A DNA stretch of 64,000 bases from an uncultured Flavobacteriaceae bacterium (GTDB lineage: Bacteria; Bacteroidota; Bacteroidia; Flavobacteriales; Flavobacteriaceae). The position numbers were made by a program, and so were the translations under genes. The stretch lies in contig CANMRV010000006.1 in NCBI GenBank assembly GCA_947500435.1, forward strand, positions 248,001 through 312,000, written 5' to 3'. The notes below the pieces were generated by a model. The model did no database searches. It was given only the letters and a program-made list of their open reading frames with translations, and was not told where the DNA came from. Positions within the stretch are counted from its first letter, which is position 1; each line of letters starts with the position of its first letter. Shown one piece after another: positions 34,717-43,469 of this stretch.

Positions 34717-35094
34717 TTACTGATTTACGCTACTTTCTATTTCGGTGAACTTTGCATCTCCCCAAAGACCTTCTATATCATAGAACTCTCTAATTTGTTT
34801 TTGGAAGACATGAACTACGACGTTTACGTAATCCATAAGAACCCATTCGGAATTATCTTGACCTTCAATATGCCAAGGTTTGTCTTTAATAGCTTTGCTA
34901 ACTGTTTTTTGGATTGACCCGACGATGGCGTTCACTTGCGTATTCGAAGTACCATTACAAATAATAAAGTAGTCACATACGGTGTTTTCAATTTCTCGTA
35001 AATCGAGTAAAACGATATCATGTCCTTTTACATCTTCTATGCCTTGTAAAATTAATGCTATCAACTCGTCTGCGCTAGCTTTTCCTTTCTGCAT
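34717..35094 (-). CDS. rsfS: Ribosomal silencing factor RsfS
   Basis: A 125-residue RsfS/YbeB-family protein, which binds uL14 on the large ribosomal subunit and blocks subunit joining in slow growth. Core sequence: DIVLLDLREIENTVCDYFIICNGTSNTQVNAIVGSI, then KDKPWHIEGQDNSEWVLMDYVNVVVHVF (about residues 75-102), the most conserved part of the family. It begins the operon rsfS-ftsH-LUD-cdsA-psd-ACBP, nine bases before ftsH, and diverges from birA with about 93 bases between starts. Confidence 0.94.
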   Translation of the reverse strand: MQKGKASADELIALILQGIEDVKGHDIVLLDLREIENTVCDYFIICNGTSNTQVNAIVGSIQKTVSKAIKDKPWHIEGQDNSEWVLMDYVNVVVHVFQKQIREFYDIEGLWGDAKFTEIESSVNQ

Positions 35095-35113
35095 TCAAAA
35101 TTATTAGTTTGTA

Positions 35114-35121
35114 CAAAGTTA
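35114..35121 (-). promoter_or_regulatory. Candidate -7 element for the rsfS operon
   Basis: TAACTTTG on the minus strand matches TAnnTTTG and is 19 bases before the rsfS ATG at 35094. No convincing TTTG is visible at the expected -33 distance. Confidence 0.4.
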
Positions 35122-35187
35122 TTATTTTTTTGTTCTTTTAGCCCTAGTTTTTAAGAATAGATTATCATTCATTATTAGGGGATTTAT

Positions 35188-35919
35188 ATGCTTATAGTCA
35201 AACTTGATGCCACGGACTCAACAAACCAATATTTAAAAGAGCTATTGCTGTCTGAGGAAGTAGAGGATTTTACCGTGGTTACGGCCAAAAAACAACTACA
35301 AGGCAGAGGCCAAATGGGTGCTAAATGGGAATCTGAATCCGGTAAAAATCTCACTATTAGTGTTTTAAAAAAAAATAAACAATTTCCCATTTCCAATCAG
35401 TTTCTACTGAATATTTGTGTTTCTCTAGCAGTTTTAGATACCCTAAAGGGATTATCCGTCCCTGACTTAACTGTGAAATGGCCTAACGACATTCTGTCAG
35501 GTACTTCAAAAATATGTGGAATTCTTATTGAAAACATGATTATAGGTAGTCAAATACAGACTTCAATAATCGGTGTTGGCCTTAATGTAAACCAACAGGC
35601 GTTTGATACCCTATCTAACGCTTCATCATTAAAATTGTTGTTGGGGCGAACGCTTAATCTTGAGGAAGTTTTGCATGAAATTTTGAATAACCTAAAAACG
35701 AATTTTCAAAGGCTTGAAGAAGGCCACAACAATGAGCTTTGGCATAGGTATGAAAGCAAATTATTTCGAAAAGATAAACCTTCCACTTTTAAGGATGCTC
35801 ACGGAAATTCATTTATGGGATTTATACGCAAAATATCCCCTCAAGGAAAACTGGTCGTCGAACTTGAAGACGCTGTTTTGAAGGAGTTTGATTTAAAGGA
35901 AATTAAATTGCAGTATTAG
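35188..35919 (+). CDS. birA: Biotin--[acetyl-CoA carboxylase] ligase
   Basis: A 243-residue biotin protein ligase without a DNA-binding domain. Biotin/biotinyl-AMP loop: KKQLQGRGQMGAKWESESGKNL (about residues 34-55), then the conserved VKWPNDI (about 97-103) with K, W, P, N, D, and IIGVGLNVNQ (about 130-140) where the biotin-contacting residues lie. C-terminal SH3-like domain follows. No helix-turn-helix is present, so it does not act as a BirA-type repressor. Its end overlaps the convergent SRPBCC gene by four bases. Confidence 0.93.
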   Translation: MLIVKLDATDSTNQYLKELLLSEEVEDFTVVTAKKQLQGRGQMGAKWESESGKNLTISVLKKNKQFPISNQFLLNICVSLAVLDTLKGLSVPDLTVKWPNDILSGTSKICGILIENMIIGSQIQTSIIGVGLNVNQQAFDTLSNASSLKLLLGRTLNLEEVLHEILNNLKTNFQRLEEGHNNELWHRYESKLFRKDKPSTFKDAHGNSFMGFIRKISPQGKLVVELEDAVLKEFDLKEIKLQY

Positions 35920-36308
35920 ACTTTCGCCAAATTCTCAGAAAGAGTGCCCATAAAGTTTGTTATAGGTGACTTAATCATCATCGCCATCATGGCATTGAAT
36001 TCTCCCGTGAAACTTAAAACGACCTCAGATTTGGTTTCCTCCAAAGACTTAATGTCAGCCTTCAAGGTAAAAGGAAGTTTTTCACTTGCAGCGCCTAAAA
36101 TCAGTTGACTGAATTCGGTTTGTTCTTTGCGCTCCAATACGATTTCAGGCATACCTTTAAGGGCAAAAAGAAAGCGGTTTTCATTGATGACTTCGAACTT
36201 ATCAATATTCTCTGGCATTAATTGTTCGAAGTTTTTGAGGTCCGTTAGAAATTCAAAAACTTCCTTAGTACTTTTATTTAGTATTGTGTTAGGGGCTTCT
36301 ATAAACAT
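35916..36308 (-). CDS. SRPBCC/START-like domain protein
   Basis: A 130-residue protein of the SRPBCC superfamily (helix-grip fold), with a hydrophobic ligand cavity expected. Sequence features: a start TILNKSTKEVFEFLTDLKNFEQLMPENIDKFEVI, a central strand FALKGMPEIVLERKEQTEFSQLIL, and a final long helix with MMAMMIKSPITNFMGTLSENL. It is found next to pyrE in many Bacteroidota, which I take as family context rather than proof. It is two bases from the pyrE stop, so it is part of that unit. Ligand unknown. Confidence 0.78.
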   Translation of the reverse strand: MFIEAPNTILNKSTKEVFEFLTDLKNFEQLMPENIDKFEVINENRFLFALKGMPEIVLERKEQTEFSQLILGAASEKLPFTLKADIKSLEETKSEVVLSFTGEFNAMMAMMIKSPITNFMGTLSENLAKV

Positions 36309-36309
36309 A

Positions 36310-36951
36310 TCAGGGTTTCCATTCGGATGGATTTGTTCTCCATTCCATTAAAGTATTCAATTGTTCTTCTTTGATGTAACCAGATTCCGCCGCTCTTTCG
36401 GCCAAATTGCTATAATCACTTAAAGTATGTAAATCTATATTTTTCTTATCAAAATTGGTTGTTGCAATATCAAACCCATACGTGAAAATGGCAAGCATTC
36501 CTTTGATGTTGGCCCCATGACTTTCCAAAGCATCAACAGCATTCAAGCTGCTTTTACCAGTGCTTATCAAATCTTCGATTACAACTACACTTTGGTTTTC
36601 TTCTAGCTTACCTTCTATTTTATTCTGCCTTCCATGAGCTTTTGCCTCAGGTCTGACATAAATAAAAGGCAATCCGAGATATTCAGCCACTAGCATACCA
36701 ATACCGATGGCGCCAGTAGCAACCCCAGCGATTACATCAGGCTTTCCATAAAGGGCTTCAACTTGCTTGCCCATTTCTTCTCGAACATAGTTTCGTATTG
36801 CTGGATAGGATAGTATAATTCTATTGTCGCAATATATTGGAGATTTCCATCCAGAAGCCCAGGTAAAAGGGTTTTCAGGTTCCAATTTAATTGCATTAAT
36901 TTGTAAGAGAAGTTCGGCAGTTTTTTTTGCCGTGTCTTTGTTCAAAATCAT
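36310..36951 (-). CDS. pyrE: Orotate phosphoribosyltransferase
   Basis: A 213-residue enzyme of the pyrimidine route, joining orotate and PRPP to make OMP. Seen: substrate loop region PFTWASGWKSPIYCDNR, active loop with the Lys/His-rich RPEAKAHGRQNKIEGK (about residues 99-114), and the PRPP binding motif VVVIEDLISTGKSSL (about 122-136). Start ATG at 36951 is chosen (MILNKDTAKK), which leaves just seven bases to the divergent NUDIX start at 36959. Followed by an SRPBCC gene after a single base. Confidence 0.94.
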   Translation of the reverse strand: MILNKDTAKKTAELLLQINAIKLEPENPFTWASGWKSPIYCDNRIILSYPAIRNYVREEMGKQVEALYGKPDVIAGVATGAIGIGMLVAEYLGLPFIYVRPEAKAHGRQNKIEGKLEENQSVVVIEDLISTGKSSLNAVDALESHGANIKGMLAIFTYGFDIATTNFDKKNIDLHTLSDYSNLAERAAESGYIKEEQLNTLMEWRTNPSEWKP

Positions 36952-36958
36952 ACCGCAA

Positions 36959-37546
36959 ATGTATAAAGTTTTTGTCAATGAGCGCCCTCTCATTTTAACA
37001 AATAAACTCTCCGAAACGGCAAACGGCGATTATTTTTTATTAAATGGTAATGCAATTCAAGAGGCGATTGATGCCTTGCGAAAAAAGAAACTGAAGGAAG
37101 CATATATTTACCATCCGAACCACGAAGAAATTCTCAAGAAGTTCACCAATAAAATTCCCTTGGAAGTTGCAGCTGGGGGAGTAGTTACTAATAAAAAAGG
37201 TAAAGTGCTTTTTATCTATAGGAATGATAAATGGGATTTGCCCAAGGGAAAATTGGACAAAGGTGAATCAATAGAAGAATGCGCTCTAAGGGAAGTTGAA
37301 GAAGAAACGGGAGTGAAGAAACTCAAAATCGAAAACTTTTTGCAAACTACCTATCACGTTTTCAAAAGAAATGGTACTTATAAATTAAAGGAGGTGCATT
37401 GGTATGCGATGAAAACCTCTTACAAGGGAAAGCTCAAAGGACAGAAAAACGAAGGTATTGAAAGAGTAAAGTGGAAAGGGCCAAAGAAAATTGAAAAAGC
37501 TTTACAAAACTCCTATATCAATATTAAGATTTTATTTGGGCATTGA
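36959..37546 (+). CDS. NUDIX hydrolase
   Basis: A 195-residue hydrolase of nucleoside diphosphate-linked compounds. The Nudix box is complete: GKLDKGESIEECALREVEEETGV (GX5EX7REVEEETGV, about residues 95-117). The N-terminal ~65 residues (MYKVFVNERPLIL...) do not belong to the Nudix fold and probably form a small extra domain often seen in Bacteroidota members. Start ATG 36959 is chosen over the track start at 36824, which lies inside pyrE. Substrate cannot be inferred. Its start lies seven bases from the pyrE ATG on the other strand, so the promoter must lie within pyrE's coding sequence. Confidence 0.85.
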   Translation: MYKVFVNERPLILTNKLSETANGDYFLLNGNAIQEAIDALRKKKLKEAYIYHPNHEEILKKFTNKIPLEVAAGGVVTNKKGKVLFIYRNDKWDLPKGKLDKGESIEECALREVEEETGVKKLKIENFLQTTYHVFKRNGTYKLKEVHWYAMKTSYKGKLKGQKNEGIERVKWKGPKKIEKALQNSYINIKILFGH

Positions 37547-37596
37547 ATATTGCACGATTTTTGGTGTTTGATACCCGAAGTTTTTGGCAGAATCTT

Positions 37597-39351
37597 TTAC
37601 TTTTTCAAAACCCTATAAACAGGATACTGCATATGAGCTTCCTCATAATGCTTTGATCGTTTAAAAAGCCAATCTAGTTGTGCATACCAGTTTTGGGCAA
37701 AGGCCTCATCTGATTGTTTCTTAAGCTCGAAGTATTCTTTTAGTTCTGCATCCTCGCTCAGCATTTGCAAAGCTTCATCCTCAAAGACATAGGGCGAAAA
37801 ACCTTCTTTTTGTTGAAGGATTGGGTCGAAGAAATTCCAATTGAAAAAAGAGTCTTTAGCTTCTGGTTCTAATGTCTCCAGCAAATATCGAATACCAATT
37901 TGGTCCGTCGGGATTAAAATATCTCCTTTTGAAAAAGCAATTATTTTTACTGTACCCTCCACTTTGGTGTCGTAATGGGGATAATGCCCCTCGTATGGCC
38001 GTTGCTGTGTTTTATAAGTTCCAATGCGATATGATTCAACAGTAACTGTACTATCTTCATCTAAAACGGAATATTTAATTTCATTGAGTTCTAGACGGTC
38101 GATAATATTGTTCCACCCTTTTTTGATGATATAGGCTTCTGGAATTTCAATTGAATCTGTCGGCTTGAAATAATTTTGGTACGCCACCTCTTTTGTAAAA
38201 GGTCGCGTTCTATCATATTTTAGTCTGTTTAAGCCGGTTACTTCACTTATTAAGGTATCTGCTTCAAAGCCTTTGAAATTTAGGGTTGAAGTTTTTGTGG
38301 TATCAACAGCCCATGCGACTGGGTAATGCTTCCAGTTGAGATGGCGGGTTCTTGCATTTTTACGAAGTTCTTTTATTTTGCTTCCGTCTTTCTCGGCAAT
38401 CGCAATCATTTTATTCATCAAATGGTATGTGCCTTCAACTCGTTGCTTATAGGGTTTCAACATGTGAGTTTCTACCATCATACCTAGTGAATTCCATAAG
38501 GTGGTATATCCTGTAGAATATCTTGGGTAATCCATAAATTGAGAAAAACCTTTTTCAGGTACGGAATTGAATACATTTACATACGGAGTGATATCCCATT
38601 CCATTTCAGCAAGACTTTTTTCTAGTTGGGGCATCATTCCACCATTAAGATAGTTGCCAAGTTCTCCTCCTAACTTATTATGCTGGGTAAAAAGATGTGT
38701 CAAAGTATATTGATAATCGGCTCCATTACTCACATGATTATCAATAAATATATCAGGATTTGCCAAATGAAAAATCTGTGAAAAGGTTTTGGCATTTTTG
38801 GTATCGGCTTTGATGAAATCTCGGTTTAAATCATAGTTTTGAGTATTCCCTCTAAAACCATATGATTTAGGCCCGTTTTGATTAGCCCGCGTGGTACTAT
38901 TTCGATTCAAAGCACCTCCAACATTATAAACAGGAATGGCAACTAACACCGTATTCTTAGGAGGATTGATTTTACCAACGGCTAAATCTCGATATAAAAG
39001 CATCGTAGCATCGATACCGTCACTCTCACCGGGGTGAATGCCATTATTGATTAAAATAATAGTTTTCTCGTCCGCTATCTTTTTGAGGTTGAAATTTCCA
39101 TCAATATTAAATGTAACCATATGCAAAGGATTTCCACTATCGGTATTTCCAATGGTTTGAATATTGATTTCAGGGAATTCTTTTGCCAGTTGGATATAGA
39201 AATCGATAACCTGTAAATAGGTGGCAGTTTCCTCACCATCCGTCGTTTCGAAATGCGTTGGAAAATTGACTGTCTTGTCTTCAGTGACCGTTTCACAGGC
39301 GACAAAAACAAAAAGAAATACTAGTATTAAAACAAACTTCGAGGTTTTCAT
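37597..39351 (-). CDS. M14 family zinc carboxypeptidase, lipoprotein
   Basis: A 584-residue M14 peptidase. N-terminal signal peptide with lipobox VFVAC (Cys near residue 19), then ETVTEDK. Zinc ligands: NNGIHPGESDG (His and Glu, about residues 87-97) and the third His in IDNHVSNG (about 194-201). Length exceeds a bare M14 domain; an added C-terminal region (about 370-584) of unknown role follows, with a predicted beta-rich then helical part. Lipid anchoring suggests outer-membrane location and degradation of peptides from outside the cell. It precedes a response regulator gene in the same direction by about 63 bases. Confidence 0.85.
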   Translation of the reverse strand: MKTSKFVLILVFLFVFVACETVTEDKTVNFPTHFETTDGEETATYLQVIDFYIQLAKEFPEINIQTIGNTDSGNPLHMVTFNIDGNFNLKKIADEKTIILINNGIHPGESDGIDATMLLYRDLAVGKINPPKNTVLVAIPVYNVGGALNRNSTTRANQNGPKSYGFRGNTQNYDLNRDFIKADTKNAKTFSQIFHLANPDIFIDNHVSNGADYQYTLTHLFTQHNKLGGELGNYLNGGMMPQLEKSLAEMEWDITPYVNVFNSVPEKGFSQFMDYPRYSTGYTTLWNSLGMMVETHMLKPYKQRVEGTYHLMNKMIAIAEKDGSKIKELRKNARTRHLNWKHYPVAWAVDTTKTSTLNFKGFEADTLISEVTGLNRLKYDRTRPFTKEVAYQNYFKPTDSIEIPEAYIIKKGWNNIIDRLELNEIKYSVLDEDSTVTVESYRIGTYKTQQRPYEGHYPHYDTKVEGTVKIIAFSKGDILIPTDQIGIRYLLETLEPEAKDSFFNWNFFDPILQQKEGFSPYVFEDEALQMLSEDAELKEYFELKKQSDEAFAQNWYAQLDWLFKRSKHYEEAHMQYPVYRVLKK

Positions 39352-39414
39352 CTAGATACGTTACATGAATATTTGAGCAACGTAAAACTAATCAAAATAT
39401 AGATATTCGGAATC

Positions 39415-39819
39415 CTAGGCCACTTTGGTTATTTCGGCAATTTCCTGTTTTCTAATAGGCTTGTGATTGTAAGTAACGGTGTGATGTGTTTTGCCTTTGT
39501 ATAATATCCAGTTTTCTTCGTCGGTGCTATCTATTGACGATGTTATAATATTGATACGAACTTTGTTGGTAATGGGAAGTGCAATGAATTCCTCTAAAAA
39601 CTGCCATCCATCCATAATAGGCATATTGATATCTAAGAAAATTACCTCAGGAATTTCTTGGACATCGGTTATCATATCTTTTATACCGTCGATGGCAAGT
39701 TTACCATTTTTGAATGTATTCATAGTATTGTAGGTGACCAGAGAATCTAGCATTTTCCTCATGCCGAACACCGTTATAGGGTCGTCATCTATTATACATA
39801 TGCAGTTAATCTTTGTCAT
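39415..39819 (-). CDS. Single-domain response regulator (CheY-like)
   Basis: A 134-residue receiver domain without output domain. The acidic pair DDD is in CIIDDDPI (about residues 7-14), the phospho-acceptor Asp in EVIFLDINMPIMDGW (about 57-71), and the conserved Thr/Ser region IITSSIDS (about 86-93); the Lys in the family's usual position is in NHKPI (about 118). It overlaps the upstream PAS histidine kinase by 14 bases, so they are a dedicated two-component pair. Such stand-alone receivers in Bacteroidota pass the signal to unlinked partners. Confidence 0.88.
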   Translation of the reverse strand: MTKINCICIIDDDPITVFGMRKMLDSLVTYNTMNTFKNGKLAIDGIKDMITDVQEIPEVIFLDINMPIMDGWQFLEEFIALPITNKVRINIITSSIDSTDEENWILYKGKTHHTVTYNHKPIRKQEIAEITKVA

Positions 39820-41657
39820 TGAAATAAATTTTAAATGTAGTGCCCTTGCCTACTTTGCTGTCAAGGGTCACTTTTCCTTTCATAGCCTCTATTTGATTTT
39901 TTGTAATGTAGAGGCCGATGCCTTTTGCATCTTTGTTGTTATGGAACGTTTTGTACATTCCGAATAGTTTTTCACCATACTTATCCAGATCAATACCAAG
40001 TCCATTGTCTTCGATATGTAATACTGTATAATCTCCTTCTACGGACGCGCTCAATCGTATGAAAGAATCTCGTTCGGGAGACCGGTATTTAATGCCATTA
40101 GTCATGAAATTGGTGAGAATACTATCTATATATGCGGGCACCACGCGTATTTTTACGTGATTTTTAATAGTATTGATTACTTCAATATTATGCTGGTCCA
40201 ATTCGGCACTCAAATTTTGTTGGACAGCGGCTATTTTTTTATTTATCTGAATGTATTTTTTGTGTAAGCTGGTATTGGTAGTGATATGAACTACCTCATT
40301 TAAATTATCAAGTGTCTCCAGAAGATTGTCGGAAGAGTCAACGAGCATTTTCATGATTCTTTCCTTTTCCGTTTCGGATTTTTCGTTAGTCAAAAAGTCT
40401 AAGAGCATCGAAAAATTAGCACTATGTGAACGCAAATTGTGCGATACAATATGAGCGAAATTGATTAATTTTTCGTTCTGTGAGGAAGTGACATCAACTA
40501 ACTTACGAAGCTCAATCTCTTTTCGTTTAATATCTGTAATGTCCATTCTAATGCTTACTAGTCCATATGCATGACCATCAGTATCTATCAACGGAGTCTT
40601 TGAAATCAAGAAAGTCCCATTTTTGTTGCCCTCGTCTTTTAGGGTAATTTCCTTTCTCAATATGGGCTTCAAATCTCTCATAACTTGCAAATCATCTTTG
40701 CGAGCTAGCTCCGCATTCTTTTTATCGAAAAAGTTAAAATCATCTTTTCCTATGATTTTTTTTTCATCCGTTACATCACAGAATTCCATTTCGGATTTAT
40801 TCACGAGTATTTTCCGTGATTCTAAATCTTTGATACATACACTTAGTGGTAAGTTGTCTATAAGTGTTCTCAAAAGACGTTGGTTTTCTTTTGTTTTAAC
40901 CTCACTTAGATGGCGTTCGTTAATATTTTGAATGGTTCCCACCATGCCATAAAACTTACCATTTTTGTATAAGGGTTTGCCAGATACGATTACCCATATT
41001 TCATTACCTTTTGTAGTAATCAATTGTAGTTTTTCACTAAAGGGAACTTCGTTGGTAATGGCCTTGTTCACGGTCATTGAAATAGTGTTTCTGCTATAAC
41101 CGAGTTTATAAAAATTTGAGGTTTCAATAAAATTAGGGATGTTGTCGTCAGGTACTTCATGAATTGCTTTGGTACGACTATCCCAAAACATTTTGTTTTC
41201 CGCAAGATTGTAATCCCAAAAACCTATTTCTGCAATATCGGAAATGTCCTCAGATATGATTTCTAGTTTTTCTAGTTTGGTCTCAGTTAAAACCCTCAGA
41301 GTAATGTCTTCCAACTGTATTATGGTGCCAATTATATTCTCGCTTTCCTCATACCATGGGGTGCTTTTTAATTCAAACCATTTTTTGTTACCGTCGGGGT
41401 CAACGTAACTTTCAGTCAAAGTTAGTTTGGGCAATCCTTTTAAGCATTCTGCAATGCTATGTTTCCATTCTGGATTTGAATTCTTAAAAAGTGAAATAAT
41501 GTTTTTGCCAATTACCGCATAATTGTCCAGTTCGAAGTCATTCAACCATTTATCTGATACATAAACGATGGCTTTTCGTTTGTCTACGAAAACCGTCGCC
41601 TTAGGCCAACTGCTTAATCAGATAATTGTTGGTGGATTTTTGACTTCCTTTCAACAT
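39806..41657 (-). CDS. PAS-domain sensor histidine kinase with a probable one-base frameshift near its start
   Basis: The intact frame 39806-41545 gives 579 residues from a TTG start: three or more PAS domains (EKLEIISEDISDIAEIGFWDY..., RLLRTLIDNLPLSVCIKDLESRKILVN...), HisKA with NFAHIVSHNLRSH (phospho-His near 370), and HATPase with NFMTNGIKYRSPE, HIEDNGLGIDL and KGIGLYITK. But PAS sequence extends upstream of the TTG without a start codon (AT VFVDKRKAIVYVSDKW), back to a TGA at 41618-41620. A second frame starting at ATG 41657 reads MLKGSQKSTNNYLIKQLA and stops at 41601-41603. Dropping one G in the TTGGCC at about 41604-41609 would join both into IKQLPKATVFVDKRK, a natural PAS start. So this is a real frameshift or a sequencing error. 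Operon with the receiver at 39415. Confidence 0.8.
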
Positions 41658-41829
41658 AATTGTTGTATTTTCCTACAATTATAAGTTGAATTTTGAATGA
41701 AATTTAATTTATGTTGTGAATCGCACGAATGTAGTGGTATCCTTCCCTTTTTTATATGGAAAACTTATCAGACGGTTGAGGTTTTCCTCATGCGAATTCC
41801 TACAAAATACTTAAAGTATGGAGAAATTC

Positions 41830-42285
41830 CTATTTCACAATAACCGTTGATGGAACCAAACCGGTATAATCGCCACCATTTCGGATAACGTCACGAACTA
41901 TTGATGAACTTATAAATGATTTGCCTGAGGATGTGAGCAGAAATACCGTTTCAATCTCGGTGAGCGACCGATTTGTGTGGGCAATGGCTTTTTCGAACTC
42001 AAAATCTGCGGGATTTCTCAAACCCCTAAGAATAAAATTTGCATCCACTTTTTTGCAGAAATCGACTGTAAGTCCTTTATAGGTCTGCACTTTGATTTTG
42101 GGTTCATTGGCAAAGGCCTCTGTAATAAAACGCATGCGCTCTTCTATGGAAAACATGTACTTTTTATCCGCATTTACGCCAATTGCGATAATCAATTCAT
42201 CAAAAAGGGTAACACCTCTTTGTATAATGTCATGATGTCCTAGTGTTAAGGGATCAAAAGAACCTGGGAAAATTGCGCGTCTCAT
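41830..42285 (-). CDS. coaD: Pantetheine-phosphate adenylyltransferase
   Basis: A 151-residue enzyme joining 4'-phosphopantetheine and ATP to dephospho-CoA, the penultimate step of CoA synthesis. Motifs: PGSFDPLTLGHHDII (about residues 7-21; the TxGH nucleotidyltransferase motif), active-site NADKKYMFSIEER, GLRNPADFEFE (about 88-98), and ISSSIVRD (about 125-132; the ISSTxxR motif). Length is typical (about 150-160). It stands 25 bases after ddl in the same direction, so they may be co-transcribed. Confidence 0.95.
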   Translation of the reverse strand: MRRAIFPGSFDPLTLGHHDIIQRGVTLFDELIIAIGVNADKKYMFSIEERMRFITEAFANEPKIKVQTYKGLTVDFCKKVDANFILRGLRNPADFEFEKAIAHTNRSLTEIETVFLLTSSGKSFISSSIVRDVIRNGGDYTGLVPSTVIVK

Positions 42286-42310
42286 CTAATTCGGTCTTAT
42301 TTGTTTAAAG

Positions 42311-43297
42311 TTACCCTTTTTTGGCAAACGCTTCATCGATGGCACTTTCAAAAAGCTGAGAAAGTGAAATGCCCGCTTCTTCAGCCTGTTGTGGAAGAAG
42401 GCTTTGCTCGGTTAGCCCAGGTGTGGTATTCATTTCTAGCATAAAAGGTTCATCGTCTATAAATATGAATTCACTACGGGAATACCCCGTCATTTTAAGT
42501 ATATCATAGGCTTTTTGTGCCATTTCTACTACTTTTTTTTCTTGTACTTTGGATATTCTAGCTGGAGTAATTTCAGTGGACTTTCCTTCATATTTGGCCT
42601 CGTAGTCAAAGAAGTCATTGTCTGTTACAATTTCGGTAATGGGAAGCACTTTTGTTTTTCCCTCATATTTGATGACCCCAACAGATACTTCAGTGCCATC
42701 TAAGAAAGCTTCTATAATGATTTCATCATCTTCTTTGTAGGCATTTTCTATTGCCGTTTTCAAATCTTCTTTCTCGTAAACTTTCGAAATACCAAAACTA
42801 CTTCCAGCTTTGTTTGCTTTTACGAAACAAGGCAACCCTACTTTGGCAACGATAGCATCTTCATCAATCTTATCTCCTAAATTCAGGTAGTATGATTCGG
42901 CTGAGGGAATTCCGTAAGGCTTTAAAACACTTAATAAATCTCGTTTATTGAACGTAAGAGCTGATTGGTAATAGTCGCAAGATGTCTGTGGAATATTCAA
43001 CAATTCAAAATAGGCTTGCATCAAACCATCCTCACCAGGAGTGCCGTGTATAGCATTAAAGACACAATCGAATTTTATGGTTTCGCTTCCTAATAATCGA
43101 ACTGAAAAATCATCTCTATTTACCGGGTATTCATTTCCATCGGCATCCACGTATACCCATCTATCTTTCAAAATATGTATACGAAAGGTTTCGAACTTAT
43201 GGGTGTCTAAATACTTAAAAACCACATTTCCACTCTTCAGCGAAATTTCATATTCGCTGGAGTAACCGCCCATAATAATGGCAATTTTTTTCTTCAT
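42311..43297 (-). CDS. ddl: D-alanine--D-alanine ligase
   Basis: A 328-residue ATP-grasp enzyme making the D-Ala-D-Ala dipeptide for the peptidoglycan stem. N-terminal MKKKIAIIMGGYSSEYEISLKSG (GGYSSEYE is the family motif), substrate Glu; central VKANKAGSSFGISKV (about residues 140-154), and the C-terminal EFIFIDDEPFMLEMNTTPGLTEQSLLPQQAEEAG (about 285-318), where magnesium and ATP are held. Start ATG 43297 is chosen; an upstream in-frame start at 43327 gives residues not conserved. Lies divergent from the PASTA gene, which is also cell-wall related. Confidence 0.94.
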   Translation of the reverse strand: MKKKIAIIMGGYSSEYEISLKSGNVVFKYLDTHKFETFRIHILKDRWVYVDADGNEYPVNRDDFSVRLLGSETIKFDCVFNAIHGTPGEDGLMQAYFELLNIPQTSCDYYQSALTFNKRDLLSVLKPYGIPSAESYYLNLGDKIDEDAIVAKVGLPCFVKANKAGSSFGISKVYEKEDLKTAIENAYKEDDEIIIEAFLDGTEVSVGVIKYEGKTKVLPITEIVTDNDFFDYEAKYEGKSTEITPARISKVQEKKVVEMAQKAYDILKMTGYSRSEFIFIDDEPFMLEMNTTPGLTEQSLLPQQAEEAGISLSQLFESAIDEAFAKKG

Positions 43298-43443
43298 TGA
43301 TTCTAAATTATCAAACGATAAGCTCAAATGTATAATTTATAATCAATAATTAGTAATCTCAGTTTTAGAAAGAGTTACCAATGTTTTACTTCTCTTACTT
43401 TTTTAAAGACCGCAACCCTTTCGTGAAATATGAGTTCATTTCC

Positions 43444-43451
43444 TATCTTTG
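43444..43451 (+). promoter_or_regulatory. Candidate -7 element for the PASTA-rluD genes
   Basis: TATCTTTG matches TAnnTTTG exactly, 18 bases before the ATG at 43470. A TTTCG at 43419-43423 stands 20 or so bases upstream, an imperfect -33. Confidence 0.5.
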
Positions 43452-43469
43452 CTTAGATAAATTCAACTG

